From NCBI GenBank assembly GCA_007922195.1, contig ML682008.1, forward strand, positions 2,406,552-2,470,551: 64,000 nucleotides of DNA, given 5' to 3'. The DNA is from Podocnemis expansa (Eukaryota > Chordata > Testudines > Podocnemididae). The position numbers and the translations under genes were made by a program. Position 1 is the first letter of the stretch. Every line of letters starts with the position of its first letter. Below the pieces are notes generated by a model, which made no database searches, was not told where the DNA came from, and saw only the letters and a program-made list of their open reading frames with translations. Shown piece by piece: positions 23,515 through 34,676 of this stretch.

Positions 23515-23897
23515 GGGTACATCTACACTGAAGCCTTAGGTCAACTTAAGGAAAGTTAAGTTGACCTACAAAGCCCTGCAGCCACACTGGGCTTTCATTA
23601 AGTCAACTTAGGCATTTCCTTAAGTTGATTTAATAGCACCACCTCTTAAGGTTGACTTAACACTTAAGTTGATCTTGTTAAGTTGACTTAAGCCAGTTTA
23701 GATGGAGAATAGCCCTTAAATCAACTTAATTGGCCTCCAGGCTCCCTCCCAGAGTTCCCAGTCACCAGGAATGGTCACCCTGACACCTGCCAGTGTGGAT
23801 ATGGGCAGTCAACAGGAGTTTCCAATGTGGACCACCTAAATTGGCTTAACAAGGCCAACTTTAAGTTGACTTCAGAGTTTCCAGTGTCAACATACCC
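23515..23897. mobile_element. Palindrome-rich Harbinger-type MITE (family B) with TTT TSD
   Basis: Ends GGGTACATCTACACTG and AGTGTCAACATACCC are inverted, flanked by TTT on both sides (23,512-23,514 and 23,898-23,900). The interior is dominated by the palindromic word TTAAGTTGACTTAA and variants (AAGTCAACTTA, TAAGTTGATC) in both orientations. No coding capacity. Sister copies lie at 40,672 and about 60,285. Confidence 0.78.
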
Positions 23898-24114
23898 TTT
23901 GAGAGCATGCCAACAGGTTCTACATGGCGCAATTAGAGGACAACACATTAGAGAAGTCTAGGAGTTTGCATAACTGTGCTATGAAGAAAAGTGTTTAGCT
24001 TCCTTTCAGTATTCCAGCCTTCTGTTTTACATTTCAATAATTATAGATATAATGTTTCTGGCCCTTTCCATCATAAAATAGTTCCATTAGTGTATGTTCC
24101 ACTCCCAAGAAGCA

Positions 24115-24185
24115 CGTTGTGCCACAGGACTTCTTGATTTTTTTGTAGAACTGGGCTGACATGGCTGCCCTTCTGGAACTCATTT
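24115..24185 (-). repeat. PLE-type terminal repeat fragment
   Basis: GTGCCACAGGACTTCTTG followed by GAACTGGGCTGACATGGC and TGCCCTTCTGGAACT is the outer arm of the PLE repeat. Confidence 0.6.
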
Positions 24186-24439
24186 TATAAGTTTCCAAAG
24201 TTTGGCATATGAAGCCAAATCAAAGTGTGGAATACTGATCCAAGGGTTATAGGCTTTACAAATTTTCAGACTTTGAATCCAGTGCTTTAGAGTAGATCAC
24301 TTATGGAATATACCTGCACCACTTCTTTATATCCCAGCTTTAACAACCACAGGAATACAAGGTTGCAGAGCATGAGACTCAACTCTTTCTCTTTCCCTTT
24401 GTAATTTTTGTTTGTGCTGGCAAATGATGCACTATGATA

Positions 24440-24600
24440 CTACACAGTTTGTAGTTTTTGGTTGTTTTTTTTTTTTTTTTCCCCCGTGGGAAATTCTGGC
24501 CATTCTCTTTGACTCGGCATAAAATCAAAAGTTAAAATGTTGGAATTTCTCATGGAACAGAAATTCTGGTTTTTTCAATGAGCTCTACACATTGTATCTT
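24440..24600. repeat. AT-rich dispersed repeat with poly-T tract
   Basis: A run of T at about 24,463-24,480 leads into GGGAAATTCTGGCC, AATGTTGGAATTTCTC and GAAATTCTGGTTTTTTC, the AAATTTC-type vocabulary of an AT-rich dispersed repeat seen elsewhere here. Confidence 0.4.
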
Positions 24601-24660
24601 AGAAATTTACTTTTCTTATCACTCTACTGGGCAACACATCATAAGTCAAAGCTTACATAG

Positions 24661-24791
24661 GCTCTGATTCAGCAAGATACGTAAGCATAAGTATAACTTT
24701 TAAGCATGTTAAGAGTCTTATTGACTTCAGTTGAAATATTCATATGGTTAATATTACACATGTGTTTATATACTTTGCTGAATGAGGTTCA
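24661..24791. repeat. Palindromic short repeat (TCAGCAA...TTGCTGAA type)
   Basis: Starts CTCTGATTCAGCAAGATAC and ends CTTTGCTGAATGAGG, with AAGCATAAGT / AAGCATGTTAAG and TTGACTTCAG words between. The same structure recurs at 39,561 and 45,081, and partly at 38,150. Confidence 0.62.
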
Positions 24792-24804
24792 TAATATGAA
24801 AAGA

Positions 24805-24925
24805 CAGGATGGTGTAATGGACAAAGCATAAAGCTACTAGTGCCCATCTTAATCCCAGTTCCACTAGAGTCAGCTTGAGGTTTTGGGAAAGACACTGGGC
24901 ACCAGTTCAGTAATTCTTCCTTCGA
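24805..24925 (+). repeat. CORE-SINE / MIR-like tRNA-derived SINE
   Basis: The head GGATGGTGTAATGGACAAAG is tRNA-like. It is followed by CTTAATCCCAGTTCCACTAG and TTTTGGGAAAGACACTGGGC, in the order of a MIR-type core. It is worn, and no functional tRNA is implied. Confidence 0.55.
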
Positions 24926-24939
24926 AGTTTATTATTTTT

Positions 24940-25010
24940 GGGAAGTTCTGTAGCCTGAGTTATGCTAGAGATCAGACCAGATGATCACAATGGTCCATTC
25001 TGGCAGCAGA
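24940..25010 (+). repeat. CR1 LINE 3' tail fragment, sense
   Basis: AGATCAGACCAGATGATCAC followed by AATGGTCCATTCTGGC and AGAATCTATTAAG is the sense 3' end of the CR1 type seen antisense at 1117. Confidence 0.65.
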
Positions 25011-25071
25011 ATCTATTAAGTACATACAAAAATATTCCCACTGAGTGCTGATATTGGGATTTTTAAATTGG

Positions 25072-25142
25072 TTCAATAAAAGATATTACCTCACCTACCT
25101 TGTCTCTCGAACATCTTGGGACCAACATGGCTGCAACAGCAC
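25072..25142 (-). repeat. PLE-like terminal repeat fragment (second subtype)
   Basis: TTCAATAAAAGATATTACC, CTCACCTACCTTGTCTCTC and CTTGGGACCAACATGGCTGC are the reverse complement of the arm seen at 13,953. Confidence 0.6.
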
Positions 25143-26249
25143 TGCATACATATTAAAGTGGGTCAGATAATCAAATGAGTCAGGTTTTTGAGGGGGAGTC
25201 AGGAGTGATTTAGAAACTAAATATTTTGCAGGCCTGGCAAAAAAAAAATAGTAAGTACAACCCCACATTTTTGTTGCTAATTTATGATTTTTGATTGCAT
25301 TAATTAGTGCTGTAGTTAAGGTTATATGATGAAGCATTAAAAGCCCATATAAGCATTTTAAAATGTTGCATTCAATTTTGCTAGTGGTCTCATGAGTTTT
25401 ATAAATTAATTGAAAATTAAAACTAACTAAACTGAAAATACTTTTGCTTTGTTTCCATTAACATTGGTGGGGGGGTAATTATCTTTTCTCATTATTGTGC
25501 CAAGAAGCAACAGAAAATATATCTGTATGTTTCCCATTGTAATCTGTTAATCTATGGCTCTCTTGTGCATTCTGTCATAACAGCATTGTTCAAGGATGAC
25601 TTAATTTTATTGTACTATGTTTTTGGCTGGTTGGCACACTGATGTTAAGAAATACACAGCAGACTCTGGGCAAGTCATTAACCAGGGGTCATTCAATAAA
25701 AATATTATTTACTTCCAGATCTGTATTACTAATAACATCTGTTTAAAGGGAATATAAAGAACATATGTGACATTGCTTATGCTGATCTGTGGACTGTAGT
25801 AAAGTGACCCCATATCCTAAGTTCAGTTGAGGAATCAAATTGTGAATGGTTCATTTTGATATTTCCTAGATTTTTTTTTTTCTGTGACAAAGAAACTCAG
25901 TTTTAGTGAACTGAACTTGTATCAAGTATGTAATAGGGAACTGGATTTCCTTATATCATATTTATCCAAATTTAAGAAAGTGAGTAGCATTCCTGGCATA
26001 TTTCCTATTCAAGCAGTCAGTCAGAAAGAGAAGAGCAACTTTAAAAAAAAAAAAGGAGCAGCACACTTCCAGGAATATATTCAAAGCTTTAAAAGCAGAG
26101 TGTATTTAAGGTGGTGATGAGAAAAAATGTCTAACTACTTTGTAGGAAAACTGACAGATTAGAAAAAACAGGCAACATAAAGGTAAATATGAATTGTAGA
26201 ATTATTTATAATCTGGTTTTGCTTTATTCCAGAAGAAAAATGTCAATGA

Positions 26250-26420
26250 AAATAAAATAAAAAAAAATTCCAAATTTTCAGTGGTAAATTTCAGCTTTTC
26301 AACAAAACCCCCAAATTGTTATGATTTTCTAATGAAAATGGAAACCTTTCAAAGAATGCAAATGTATTTTCTATGACAATCTTTTTGTCAACCCTCCCTA
26401 CAATTTTTGACCAACTCTGG
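26250..26420. repeat. AT-rich dispersed repeat ending in TTTTTGACCAACTC
   Basis: AAATTCCAAATTTTCAGTGG, GAAAATGGAAACC and two copies of a TTTTTG(A)CCAAC-like end suggest a MITE-like family shared with 19,838, 32,880 and 53,885. Confidence 0.4.
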
Positions 26421-26543
26421 CTTTCCCACACCCCCACTGCCATATTATACACCCAAGTAAAGAGCTGTGTGCAGATCTATTCTACCACAACACTTCTTCC
26501 TTCGTTTTATTTATCACATTCACTGTTGCCTTTTTTGCCATAC

Positions 26544-26650
26544 TGGATTGTAAATTCATCAGGAAAGGGACAAGCTCTTCATGTCTGTTTGCACAGGGCC
26601 TAGAACAATCCAGTCTCGCTCCTGATAGGGGGTCTCAGAGGACTGCACAT
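26544..26650 (+). repeat. L2/CORE-type LINE-SINE 3' tail
   Basis: GATTGTAAATTCATCAGG, AAAGGGACAAGCTC, GTTTGCACAGGGCCTAG and AACAATCCAG follow the order of the conserved L2-type 3' end (GATTGTAAGCTC...GGGCAGGGAC...CAGCGCCTAGCACAATG). Confidence 0.55.
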
Positions 26651-28567
26651 AAAAATGATCAAGGCCATTTTACCAGAAAATTCACAGGGTAAGGCTTTTA
26701 AACCCAACTTATTTAGGGGCACAAATCAATAGTAATCCCACCTGCAATCCATATTTATTTTCTCTACAGCAAGTGATAGAGAGCAGCCTCTGACAATGTG
26801 GGGTAAAAATTACTCCTGGAAGTATCTGTGAATGTGTAAGAGAGCTGTGCTGTTTCTGTTAAGTTTTGTAAAATGAACGACTAAAAAAGGTGGCCGTCTA
26901 GCAAAATGAACCCCCCTGAGGCTGAGGGCAAGTGGGAGAATCAGCCATTTCTGCTTTCAGGAATTATTTAAACTCACCAGCACAAAAGGGTTTCATGTAT
27001 TAAAGCTCCCCATATTTCTGTAAGATTCAGAGAATGCATGACCTTGTATTCCAGGCTTGGAGTTTTTCCCACGTAACTGCTTGAGTGCTGAAAATAATGG
27101 CACACTGCCATGACAGAGAAAATATAGTCAAGATGGTATCAAAAACCAAACACTATGGTGTGAATCCTGCAAACACACAAAAGTTTAGTTTTACTCACCT
27201 GCATAATCTCAATGATATCTCGTGTGCTGTACCTGATGATGTCAAAGGCAAGTTTATCATCCTTGCTTGTTCATTAGATTAGCCAGATATCTGGGCTGTG
27301 ATGGAATCCTTCAAGGTAAAGGATTTGAGCTTTGGTATAGAGCTGTTGGACTGTCTTTGAGATGGAGAGGAACTAGCTGAAGGTTCCTGTATTTGGGTTC
27401 AGTCTATTACAGTGATAGAGACCGGTTCCTATAGCTTTCTAATACTTACTTGCTTCGACCAAGGGATTTTAGTTTTGATTTATCTTTACATTGAAGTTTA
27501 TATATCCTTGAGGAAAAGGGTCTTTGCTAAGAGGTTTACCCATTATTATCAAAAGTCAGAGCTCTGGGAGAGAACACAGGAATAAATCTGCATTCATTAA
27601 TCTCTTATTGTGCATACAGGGCACATAGTATAGTACATTCGAGTGCCTATGCATTATTTAAAAGTTTAGAACTGGAGATTACCATATTTAAATAGTCTGT
27701 AGTTAAAAGAAAACCTTAACAAATACCTGGGGACATATATCAGGATATTGCAAAGAGAACAAGTATAAAATTAAATTAAAAAGAGGCTGAGCTATATCAA
27801 AGTGATTCTCCTCCACCACAAATACATAAATGCAATTTGATTTTGAGTCTTCCAAAGCTCACATGTTCATCCTTTTCTATTAAACACTTTCAGGCCTTAA
27901 AACTGTTCTAATATTATTTGAGCCTGTCTGAACTCTACACATTGCAGAGTGTTTGGAATTTGGTTGACTTAGTTTAGACGAACAGACTAAATTATTCACT
28001 CATTATCTTGTTTCCATAGCTTTAAAATGTCATAAATGATGTCAACCAACAATAGAAATCAATCTCTACTTCTGTGGTTTTTCACTGCAAACTTGATTTC
28101 ACCTTGAGCTCTAGCTCTTCCTGCTGATAAGTAAATGAACTCCAACCATTATATTCCATTGAAGAATTCTGGGGCTTTGGGAAGGCACTCATTAATATGG
28201 TTCCTAATTGATGTGAAATGGGAAATGGAGGTGCCTGTGTAGGTAATTGTCCATTGTGATTACATTCTTGGGCTCCAGTTCTGCTTGAGCAGGAATGGTC
28301 CTGTTGAATTCAATAGAACTAATCACTGAAGTCAGTCAGGTTGTAGCATTAAGCAGCTAGTTGTTCACAAGGTTAGGACTCTGTTAGCAGTGTTTTAGTA
28401 GAAATAATGCCCATTATAAAAACAAATTCAATAATTTAAAAAATAGTATTTAGTTTTAGTTTTTCTTCTGTGGCTCTGATTTAATAATTCATTTGATTTA
28501 TATTTGTGTGGAAGCTGGCAAGATTTTAATCAACTCATTATTCGTGAATATAGTTTAAATGATAGAC

Positions 28568-28855
28568 CAGAGGTTGGTAAAATTTGCTGGGCCCCATGCC
28601 AGCTCTGTCCCCTGAACCCTCAGTAGGTGCCAGGGGTAGGGCCAGAAAGGTTCTGGAGGTGGTTCCAGACAGAGACAGGAGCCATGTGCTCCTTTTTCTT
28701 GCTCACACCACCCTCCCAGCTGGGGAGTGGAGCCGGGGAGGAGGGCTAGGAGCCGTGTGGTGGCACCAGCGGGTAGAGCAGTCACGGTGCTGCAAGGGCA
28801 GGGGCCCTGCATGCCACGGTGCATAGGCCGAGGTGCCAGGGGTTTCTGAGCCCTG
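28568..28855. mobile_element. hAT-type element 1 of an abutting pair
   Basis: Begins CAGAGGTTGGTAAAATTTG and ends GGTGCCAGGGGTTTCTGAGCCCTG, a weak inverted repeat. TGATAGAC (28,560-28,567) and TTATAGAC (28,856-28,863) match at 7 of 8. GC-rich interior; the 135-codon - strand frame across it (28,555-28,962) runs through both elements and the target duplication and is not a gene. Confidence 0.7.
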
Positions 28856-28863
28856 TTATAGAC

Positions 28864-29922
28864 CAGTGGTTCCCTACCAGTGTGCCAGGGCAACACCCTA
28901 AGTGTGCCACAAGTATCCCCAAGAGCTGGAGTTAAAGTTCTCTCCCTGCTCAGCCCAGCCACATGGGCTGTGCAGGGCTGGGAAAAGGCAGGGGTTAAAG
29001 TAAGGGGGAAGGGACTGGAACACAGTTCTGGGGTCCTCTATTTTTAGGCAGGCAGCTTTCCAGACCCCCTAAAAATAGAGGAAGGCACTGGAATGTGGGG
29101 TTTGAAGGGGTCCCCCTAAAAATAGCACGAGCAGCCAGAAAGCAGCATTTCGGTGGCTCCACCTTAAGCCCAGCCAGCAGATTGCTGCAGGAGGCCAGGA
29201 GTGTGCGAATCTCTCCCTGCAGGGCAGAGCAGCTTGTGTCAGCCAGCCTGCAAACAGCCCAGGTAAGAGCTTTGGGGGAGAGGGCTGCTGGGGATTGTGT
29301 GGGGCAGGTGTGTGTGTGTAGCGGAGGTGGGTGGGAGTGGATGTGTAGCCAAGGGTGTATAGCTGGGGGTTGTGGGGTGGCTGTGTGTGGGGTGTAGCTG
29401 GGGGCTGAAGGGTCCATCACAAGCAGCAGGGGCTGGGGAAGGGGAGGACGGGACCCACTGGGGTGGGAGGGAGCAGCAGTGTGGTAAGGATTTGCCCTGG
29501 GTGGCAGGGAGCCACTGTGGAGAAGGGGAAAGTGGGGCTCCCCTGCCCTACCTTCCCACTCCCCAGGTTCCCCCTGTCCCCCCCACAAAGCCGCTCTTGT
29601 TCTCCCTTCCTCTCTCCTCTCTTGCCACCCTTGTGCTGTTCCCCACATGGCTGCCTTGTCCTTTTTTGCCACCCCTGCCCTGCTCTGCTCCCCACACTCA
29701 CTCCTGCCACTGCAAATGACTCATGACCTCCCCTGTTTTGCCACTCCTGCTCTACTACCCCTACTACTCCCCAAAGCGGCATTTCCAAAACACTGTGCCA
29801 TGGTTCATGAATATTCATAAGTAATTTAAGTTAATTGATATAGTCATGAGTTTTTAATGGTGGTGTGGCTCGAAAAATTTGAAGGTATCAAGGGGTGCCA
29901 CGGAAAAGGTTGGGAACCACTG
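28864..29922. mobile_element. hAT-type element 2 of an abutting pair, perfect TSD
   Basis: Begins CAGTGGTTCCCTACCAGTG and ends AAAAGGTTGGGAACCACTG, good inverted repeats. TTATAGAC is on both sides (28,856-28,863 and 29,923-29,930). A short relative lies at 61,903-62,108, with the same GTGTGCCA and TGAATATTCAT words. The middle (about 28,925-29,760) is a GC-rich block absent from the short copy. It gives long open frames on both strands, including 225 codons on the - strand at 28,995-29,672, that are proline/leucine-rich, domain-free and attributable to composition. Confidence 0.85.
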
Positions 29923-29930
29923 TTATAGAC

Positions 29931-31024
29931 CAACTCACAACTCAGGCACACTCTCTGAAACCTGCACTGAAAATTCACAAGCAATTTGTGGGCCCCAGTC
30001 CTGTAGTTTGTAGGTGTTTAACTTTATGTAACTAGAACTGGTCCATTTACATTGACCAGAGTAACTTGGAGGCAACAGACTTATTCACATTCACAGTGTC
30101 CAGAACTGTGCCTTAACTCTTTGCAGAATCAGAGACTATAGGATGGTGTTTTTTGGTGGTGTCCCCAGTTCTGTGTGAAAGGCAGACATTTTTTACAAAC
30201 ACTTAAATTCAAGCAGGGGAAACACTGGAAGTTGTTACGGTTTCCCAGTGGATAGCAGTCACAACAGTAATGTTGACCACTTCCAACAAGGTGAAAGAGT
30301 GTGGACCAGTGTCATCGGAAGCAAAGGAAAATTGCTGCATTGAATATCTGTGTCCTGCAATTTATACAACTTATTCATAGCTGTGATCTACATTAGAGAG
30401 AGAGAGATTCTGTATTTTTTTTTCAATTTGTGGCGCTGAGGGCAGTGGTTGAGAGGGAGGAGGGTAAGACACACAAATCCTCCCCTTAGCTGTATGTGCC
30501 TGACAACTGTAAAGGAGGCATAAAATTGGGGTTTGCCATTTTTGGCTTATATCCATATTTCTCTTAGCACTTTTAAAAAACATTTTACTTAAACATAAAC
30601 TGTCTGCTAGTATCTAAACAGGAAGGAGACATTTACAAGTAAGAAGCAGCCCTGTGCCAAGCTAAATAACATTTATTTTACTGGGTTAAAAAAAAAAAGT
30701 CAGATGTAAAGACCTCTGTTTTTACATTTAGAATATATTATAAATGTTTGCAGGGAAGCAAGAGCAATCTCCTGCAGTTCTTTCTGAACAGTGCACTCTG
30801 TGTCACACTAATGCAGCAGTCAAAGGCAGTCATCTTTTTCCCTACCCCTCCTTCCCTAGTGTTTCCCTTACAAGAGCTGATTCACAGACTGACCATAGCA
30901 GCTATAAATGAACTGGTCTGCAGCATGCACCCAAAAATACTGGGTACCAAATGCCCTGCTGCCAGGTGCTGAGAGCAGGCTATTATTGAAAATCTAATTT
31001 CTCTTTTATGGTGCTTTATGAGAG
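29931..31024. other. Non-coding, mostly unique sequence
   Basis: No repeat with clear ends and no coding frame. Short frames at 30,371-30,583 and 30,748-30,972 lack any domain. Confidence 0.45.
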
Positions 31025-31032
31025 CTGAAATC

Positions 31033-31330
31033 CAGGGCCATAACTAGGCCAGGTGACTGGGATAAAGCCTCAGGCACCAAATTTTAGAAGGTGCAGGGGA
31101 GGGATCCAGCTCCACGACGTCCCACCCACTGCCAGAATGCAGTGGGGAGGAGCCCCAGCCAGCAGTGGGGAGCTGGGTTCATCCCCTGCACACTCTAAAA
31201 TTTGATGCCTGGGGTTTCTGGCAGCACCTGGGGTGGATTAGGCCCTGGGCAGATCAGGGTTTGGGTGGGGGGGGGGGGGTGCCTCTGGGGCTGCTTGCTC
31301 TGGGCGCCAGAACAACTGGCTCTGCCACTG
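31033..31330. mobile_element. GC-rich non-autonomous hAT element with perfect TSD
   Basis: Begins CAGGGCCATAACTAGGCC and ends ACAACTGGCTCTGCCACTG, an imperfect inverted repeat. CTGAAATC on both sides (31,025-31,032 and 31,331-31,338) is a perfect 8-bp target duplication. A run of G lies at 31,266-31,280. The interior resembles the elements at 3911 and about 36,890. Open frames across it are compositional. Confidence 0.85.
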
Positions 31331-31403
31331 CTGAAATCTTTGGAAAATTGGACCCTAAATGCATGATTACAATGATACATGAAAACTGCACCAACAAACT
31401 GAG

Positions 31404-31680
31404 CCCTGGTCTACACCGTGGCACAATTTCAGCAGCAATCAAAGGGTGATAGGAAAGTATTTGTGTATCGCCCTCTGATTGCCTACTGACTACTTACCAC
31501 AGTGTCTTCAGTGCACTGAGTCAGAGAGAAATGCTTCTATTCCGACTCAAGTGCTACTTCTTCTGTAGGGATGGTCTTCTAAAATCAGCTTCCTGATTGA
31601 CTGATCTTCACAGGCCCGATCAATTGATTGGGAAGATTGATCTGACTGCAGTGAATTTGCCGCTGCCAGCAAAGACCTGA
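31404..31680. repeat. MITE copy (family C, CTGGTCTACACC ends)
   Basis: Begins CCCTGGTCTACACCGTGGC and ends CCGCTGCCAGCAAAGACCTG, weak inverted repeats. It is recognised mainly because the whole block recurs at 61,144-61,652, with shared words CACAATTTCAG, TATCGCCCTCTGATT, ACTTACCACAGTGTCTTC and TGATCTTCACAGGCC. Confidence 0.72.
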
Positions 31681-32795
31681 CCTGCAATTGTATGTTTGTT
31701 CTTTCAGAAAAATTACCCTATAACCTTAATTCTGTGCTTTGTCTTTCCCAGCTGAACTTTTCTGAATGAGAATATTTTCTTCTGTTTTTAAGGACCTGTA
31801 CTCTAAATGGATATTACTGTTTTCTGTTTAATATTTTTCTGAAATTAAAAAACAAAACAAGAAAACTCCCAAACATTCCTTTTTCTGAAGAGTTCATCTT
31901 TTTATCTGAAATGGATCATTTATTTTTAAATGCTTTTACTCCGGAGTGCATTTTTAGGCAAGTTTCCCAAAAAATCCATTGACACCGTTTAAAAAAAAAT
32001 ATTGTGTCTACTAGGAATGTATATTTCATGATGGAGCCATTAAAGTGCCTCTTAATTTTACATTGTTTTAACATGTGGCTTCATTTGCATCTGTATACAG
32101 TTTGTGTGTGTGCACTTGTAAGATTAATACACCATTTTTTTTCCCTTCAGTGGTGGGGGAGTTCAGTCATTCAAGGAACTGATGGCACCTTACAGCTTTT
32201 CCTTACTCTTTGCTCATAAATTGCCTGTCATTAAGCATAACGATAGGATTCCTGCCAACTGAATATTGTTTCAAAATAAATACATTATAATTCTCGGCAT
32301 ATTTATAGAATTGGATTCTTTCCCTCTCATTATTTCTGTCTTGCTAGTCAGTTTGTCCTCCATTTATTTTCTTAGCTATTTCCCTCCAAAGGATTAAGCA
32401 ACGGAAGAATAACCATTCAAAGCGATTAACATGAAGGAGTGCTGGTTAATGAATACTCAAAAAATGAGTATTTTGAGGAATGGTTTTGCCTGAAATTCAG
32501 AGGTGCTGACCACCTGCAATTCTTATGGGTGCTCAACATCTCAAAAGACAAAAATCAGATTATGTAATTTTAGGAACTAATAGTGAGAAATTCAAGAGGG
32601 AATTTTTATCCTGACTACTACCATCATCTGTTCCTTATGCTTCTCTTCACCTGTTCTTCATCTATATGGCATTGCAAGTCTGACACCTAGAAGCCATGTT
32701 TAAGATCTCTAGGATTTGTTGCCTGCTCAAGTATTTGACACATCTTCATAAAGAAAATATATTAAGATAGATATATATCTAATGAATATCATTTT
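31681..32795. other. Non-coding AT-rich stretch
   Basis: No repeat ends, RNA gene or coding frame recognised. Confidence 0.45.
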
Positions 32796-32860
32796 TATCA
32801 GAGGTTGAACTCAGGACTTCCAGTGTTGTTACTACAAATCATTAGTAGCAACAGTACAGT
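32796..32860 (-). repeat. Possible tRNA-derived SINE fragment
   Basis: On the - strand GAGTTCAACCT (plus strand 32,802-32,812) resembles a polymerase III B box, preceded by GTAACAACACTGGAAGTCCT. Too little remains for a family name. Confidence 0.35.
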
Positions 32861-32874
32861 CACACCTGAAGTAT

Positions 32875-33160
32875 AGTGGGAAGTGAATTTTTCATTTCCA
32901 TGGAAATTCTTCAATTTCATTTTTTTTTCTACTGTGGAATGGAACAAAACCCCAAAATTTTGAAATTTCCCACAAACAAAAACTCGGGAAAAAGAAAGAT
33001 TTCAGATCAATCAAAACATTCTGTGTTGCCAAAACCAAAATATTTCATCCTGATATTGACTTCTATAACATATACTGTAATATATTATTCAAATTGAAAC
33101 TCATTTTGAAATGGAAAATTGAAATGTTCCTATTCTGAAGAGTTCTGATTCAGTTTTATT
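32875..33160. repeat. AT-rich dispersed repeat
   Basis: Repeated AAATTTC/GAAATTT words (TTCCATGGAAATTC, AAATTTTGAAATTTCCC, CATTTTGAAATGGAAAATTG) suggest a partially palindromic dispersed repeat. The 73-codon frame over it is not a gene. An ATA microsatellite (33,165-33,181) and a C tract (33,212-33,226) follow. Confidence 0.45.
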
Positions 33161-33226
33161 TAGATAATAATAATAATAATTGTTGAAATTGACAAAGATA
33201 TCTTTACTGAATCCCCCCCCCCCCCC

Positions 33227-34371
33227 GACCTTCTAAGAATCTTTAGCAAGGTTTGCATGACTCAGGATATAACAACTCAAAGTACAACTACACTGTGGAA
33301 GAACAACAGATGCAAGTCCTATATACCTCCACTGCTACAGTGATCAAAATTCTCCACAATCTTTCAAAATCCATGAGTCTACACGTGCCAATCACAATAA
33401 TGGTACATCTCATCCACTGCATTAAATGCCTCAATAACAAGTGTATGTTTGTGACATGCTGCACCCACCCACACACCTCTACAATGTGATCTGGGTATCC
33501 TTCCTGTTCACCTTTGCCACGTAACAGTATGGTCTAATGCAAAGTGTGTCATGAAAGGCGTTTCTGGCCTGCTCTACATTAGCATTGTGCTAGCATGTGT
33601 CTTGCACATATATGAAATATAAAAAATGTATTCTACCTGGCTCAAGTCAGGGCAGATGAACAGAGCTGGGTATGCATGCATCCAGCGACAATATGCATAC
33701 GTGCACAATGCAGATCAAGTATCTTGGCTAGAGAGGGAAGAGTCACCTGACTGCAAAAAGGGGGCCAATGGGATTTGAAAAGCAGTAGACACATAAGCCT
33801 ATTCTCTAGAAACCATCTGCTAAACGACATCAAGGACTGATACCAATCTCTATGGCAAGAAGTCATCACTGACCAAACCTACATAGGCAAGCGAGATATG
33901 CACTGTAACTGTGATCTTAGTTTAGAACACAAGTTATCTTTCTCCTTGACTGATTAATCTTCTGATTTTTCGTATTGATTTGACATACACCAAGGTTGGC
34001 AGAGTATGTGTAAAGGCCTTCCTGAGAGCAAAAGCTGGTGCATATCAGTTTTTGTTTAATTGACAAACTGGTTTAAATAACGTCCAGTGGGTGTGCACTG
34101 AAGCTTGCAAGATGGAAGTTCCCACAGTTACATCTGGGAACTTGGGGTGTTTCCTGGGGAACCATTGCGTAAGTAGCTAATGAGAGCGCACTTCCACTGC
34201 CTAAGAGACTGATTGCGGACTGGAGCCTGATTGGGCTGAACCAGGAATGGGATTCACACAGCAAGATGGGATAAGTTGGGTCCTTGACATGGAGAACTGG
34301 GGGGCACATCACCATACCAGTACGTATTGCAGGAGAGAAACGTCACAGTGATTGAAACCAGACAATTACTA
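33227..34371. other. Unclassified block, possible old mobile element
   Basis: Composition is less AT-rich than the surroundings. A 78-codon + frame at 33,253-33,489 is followed by further broken frames to about 33,900. I do not recognise any domain (no reverse transcriptase, integrase, DDE or zinc-finger pattern). The last part (34,080-34,320) is GC-moderate without clear ends. It could be an old element, a non-coding transcript or plain sequence. Confidence 0.25.
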
Positions 34372-34676
34372 CATAAGAGGTTGGCAACCTTTGTTGACCC
34401 TTTTGCCGGCCCCTCCCCTTTGACAGTCAGCCTATTCTGGAAGCCTCCTCTGCTAAAAAAAAAAGTGACTGTTGCCTGAAAATTTTGTGGCAGCTATGGC
34501 TGGAGGGGGGCAGTTTGCAGGTATGCAACCATCAGATGCTGTCTGAACTGGCTTCTTTTACTAGTGCCCCTGGAGGTGCTTATGGCTGGAGCTGGAGCAT
34601 CCTCAGGCACACCATGGACACAAGTCACTCTCCAGTCCTCGCTACTGGCACAACACTGCTGGTGTTGCTGACCCCT
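34372..34676. mobile_element. hAT-like MITE
   Basis: Left AAGAGGTTGGCAACCTTTG and right GGTGTTGCTGACCCCTG are inverted repeats of the CAGGGGTNGGCAAC type. No matching 8-bp flanks. The 68-codon + frame and 109-codon - frame over it are not genes. Confidence 0.5.

Larger units (their letters stand above)
25143..28559. other. Non-coding AT-rich stretch
   Basis: Frames up to 80 codons have no domain. Apart from the listed AT-rich repeat and L2-like fragment, only A tracts (26,042) and a G tract (25,468) stand out. No exon-like block bounded by splice sites was recognised. Confidence 0.45.

Noticed and set aside
28995..29672. 225-codon - strand open frame, longest after the Harbinger frames
   Set aside because: Lies wholly in the GC-rich middle of a hAT element with TIRs and perfect TSD. 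Proline/histidine-rich, low complexity, with equally long frames on the other strand.
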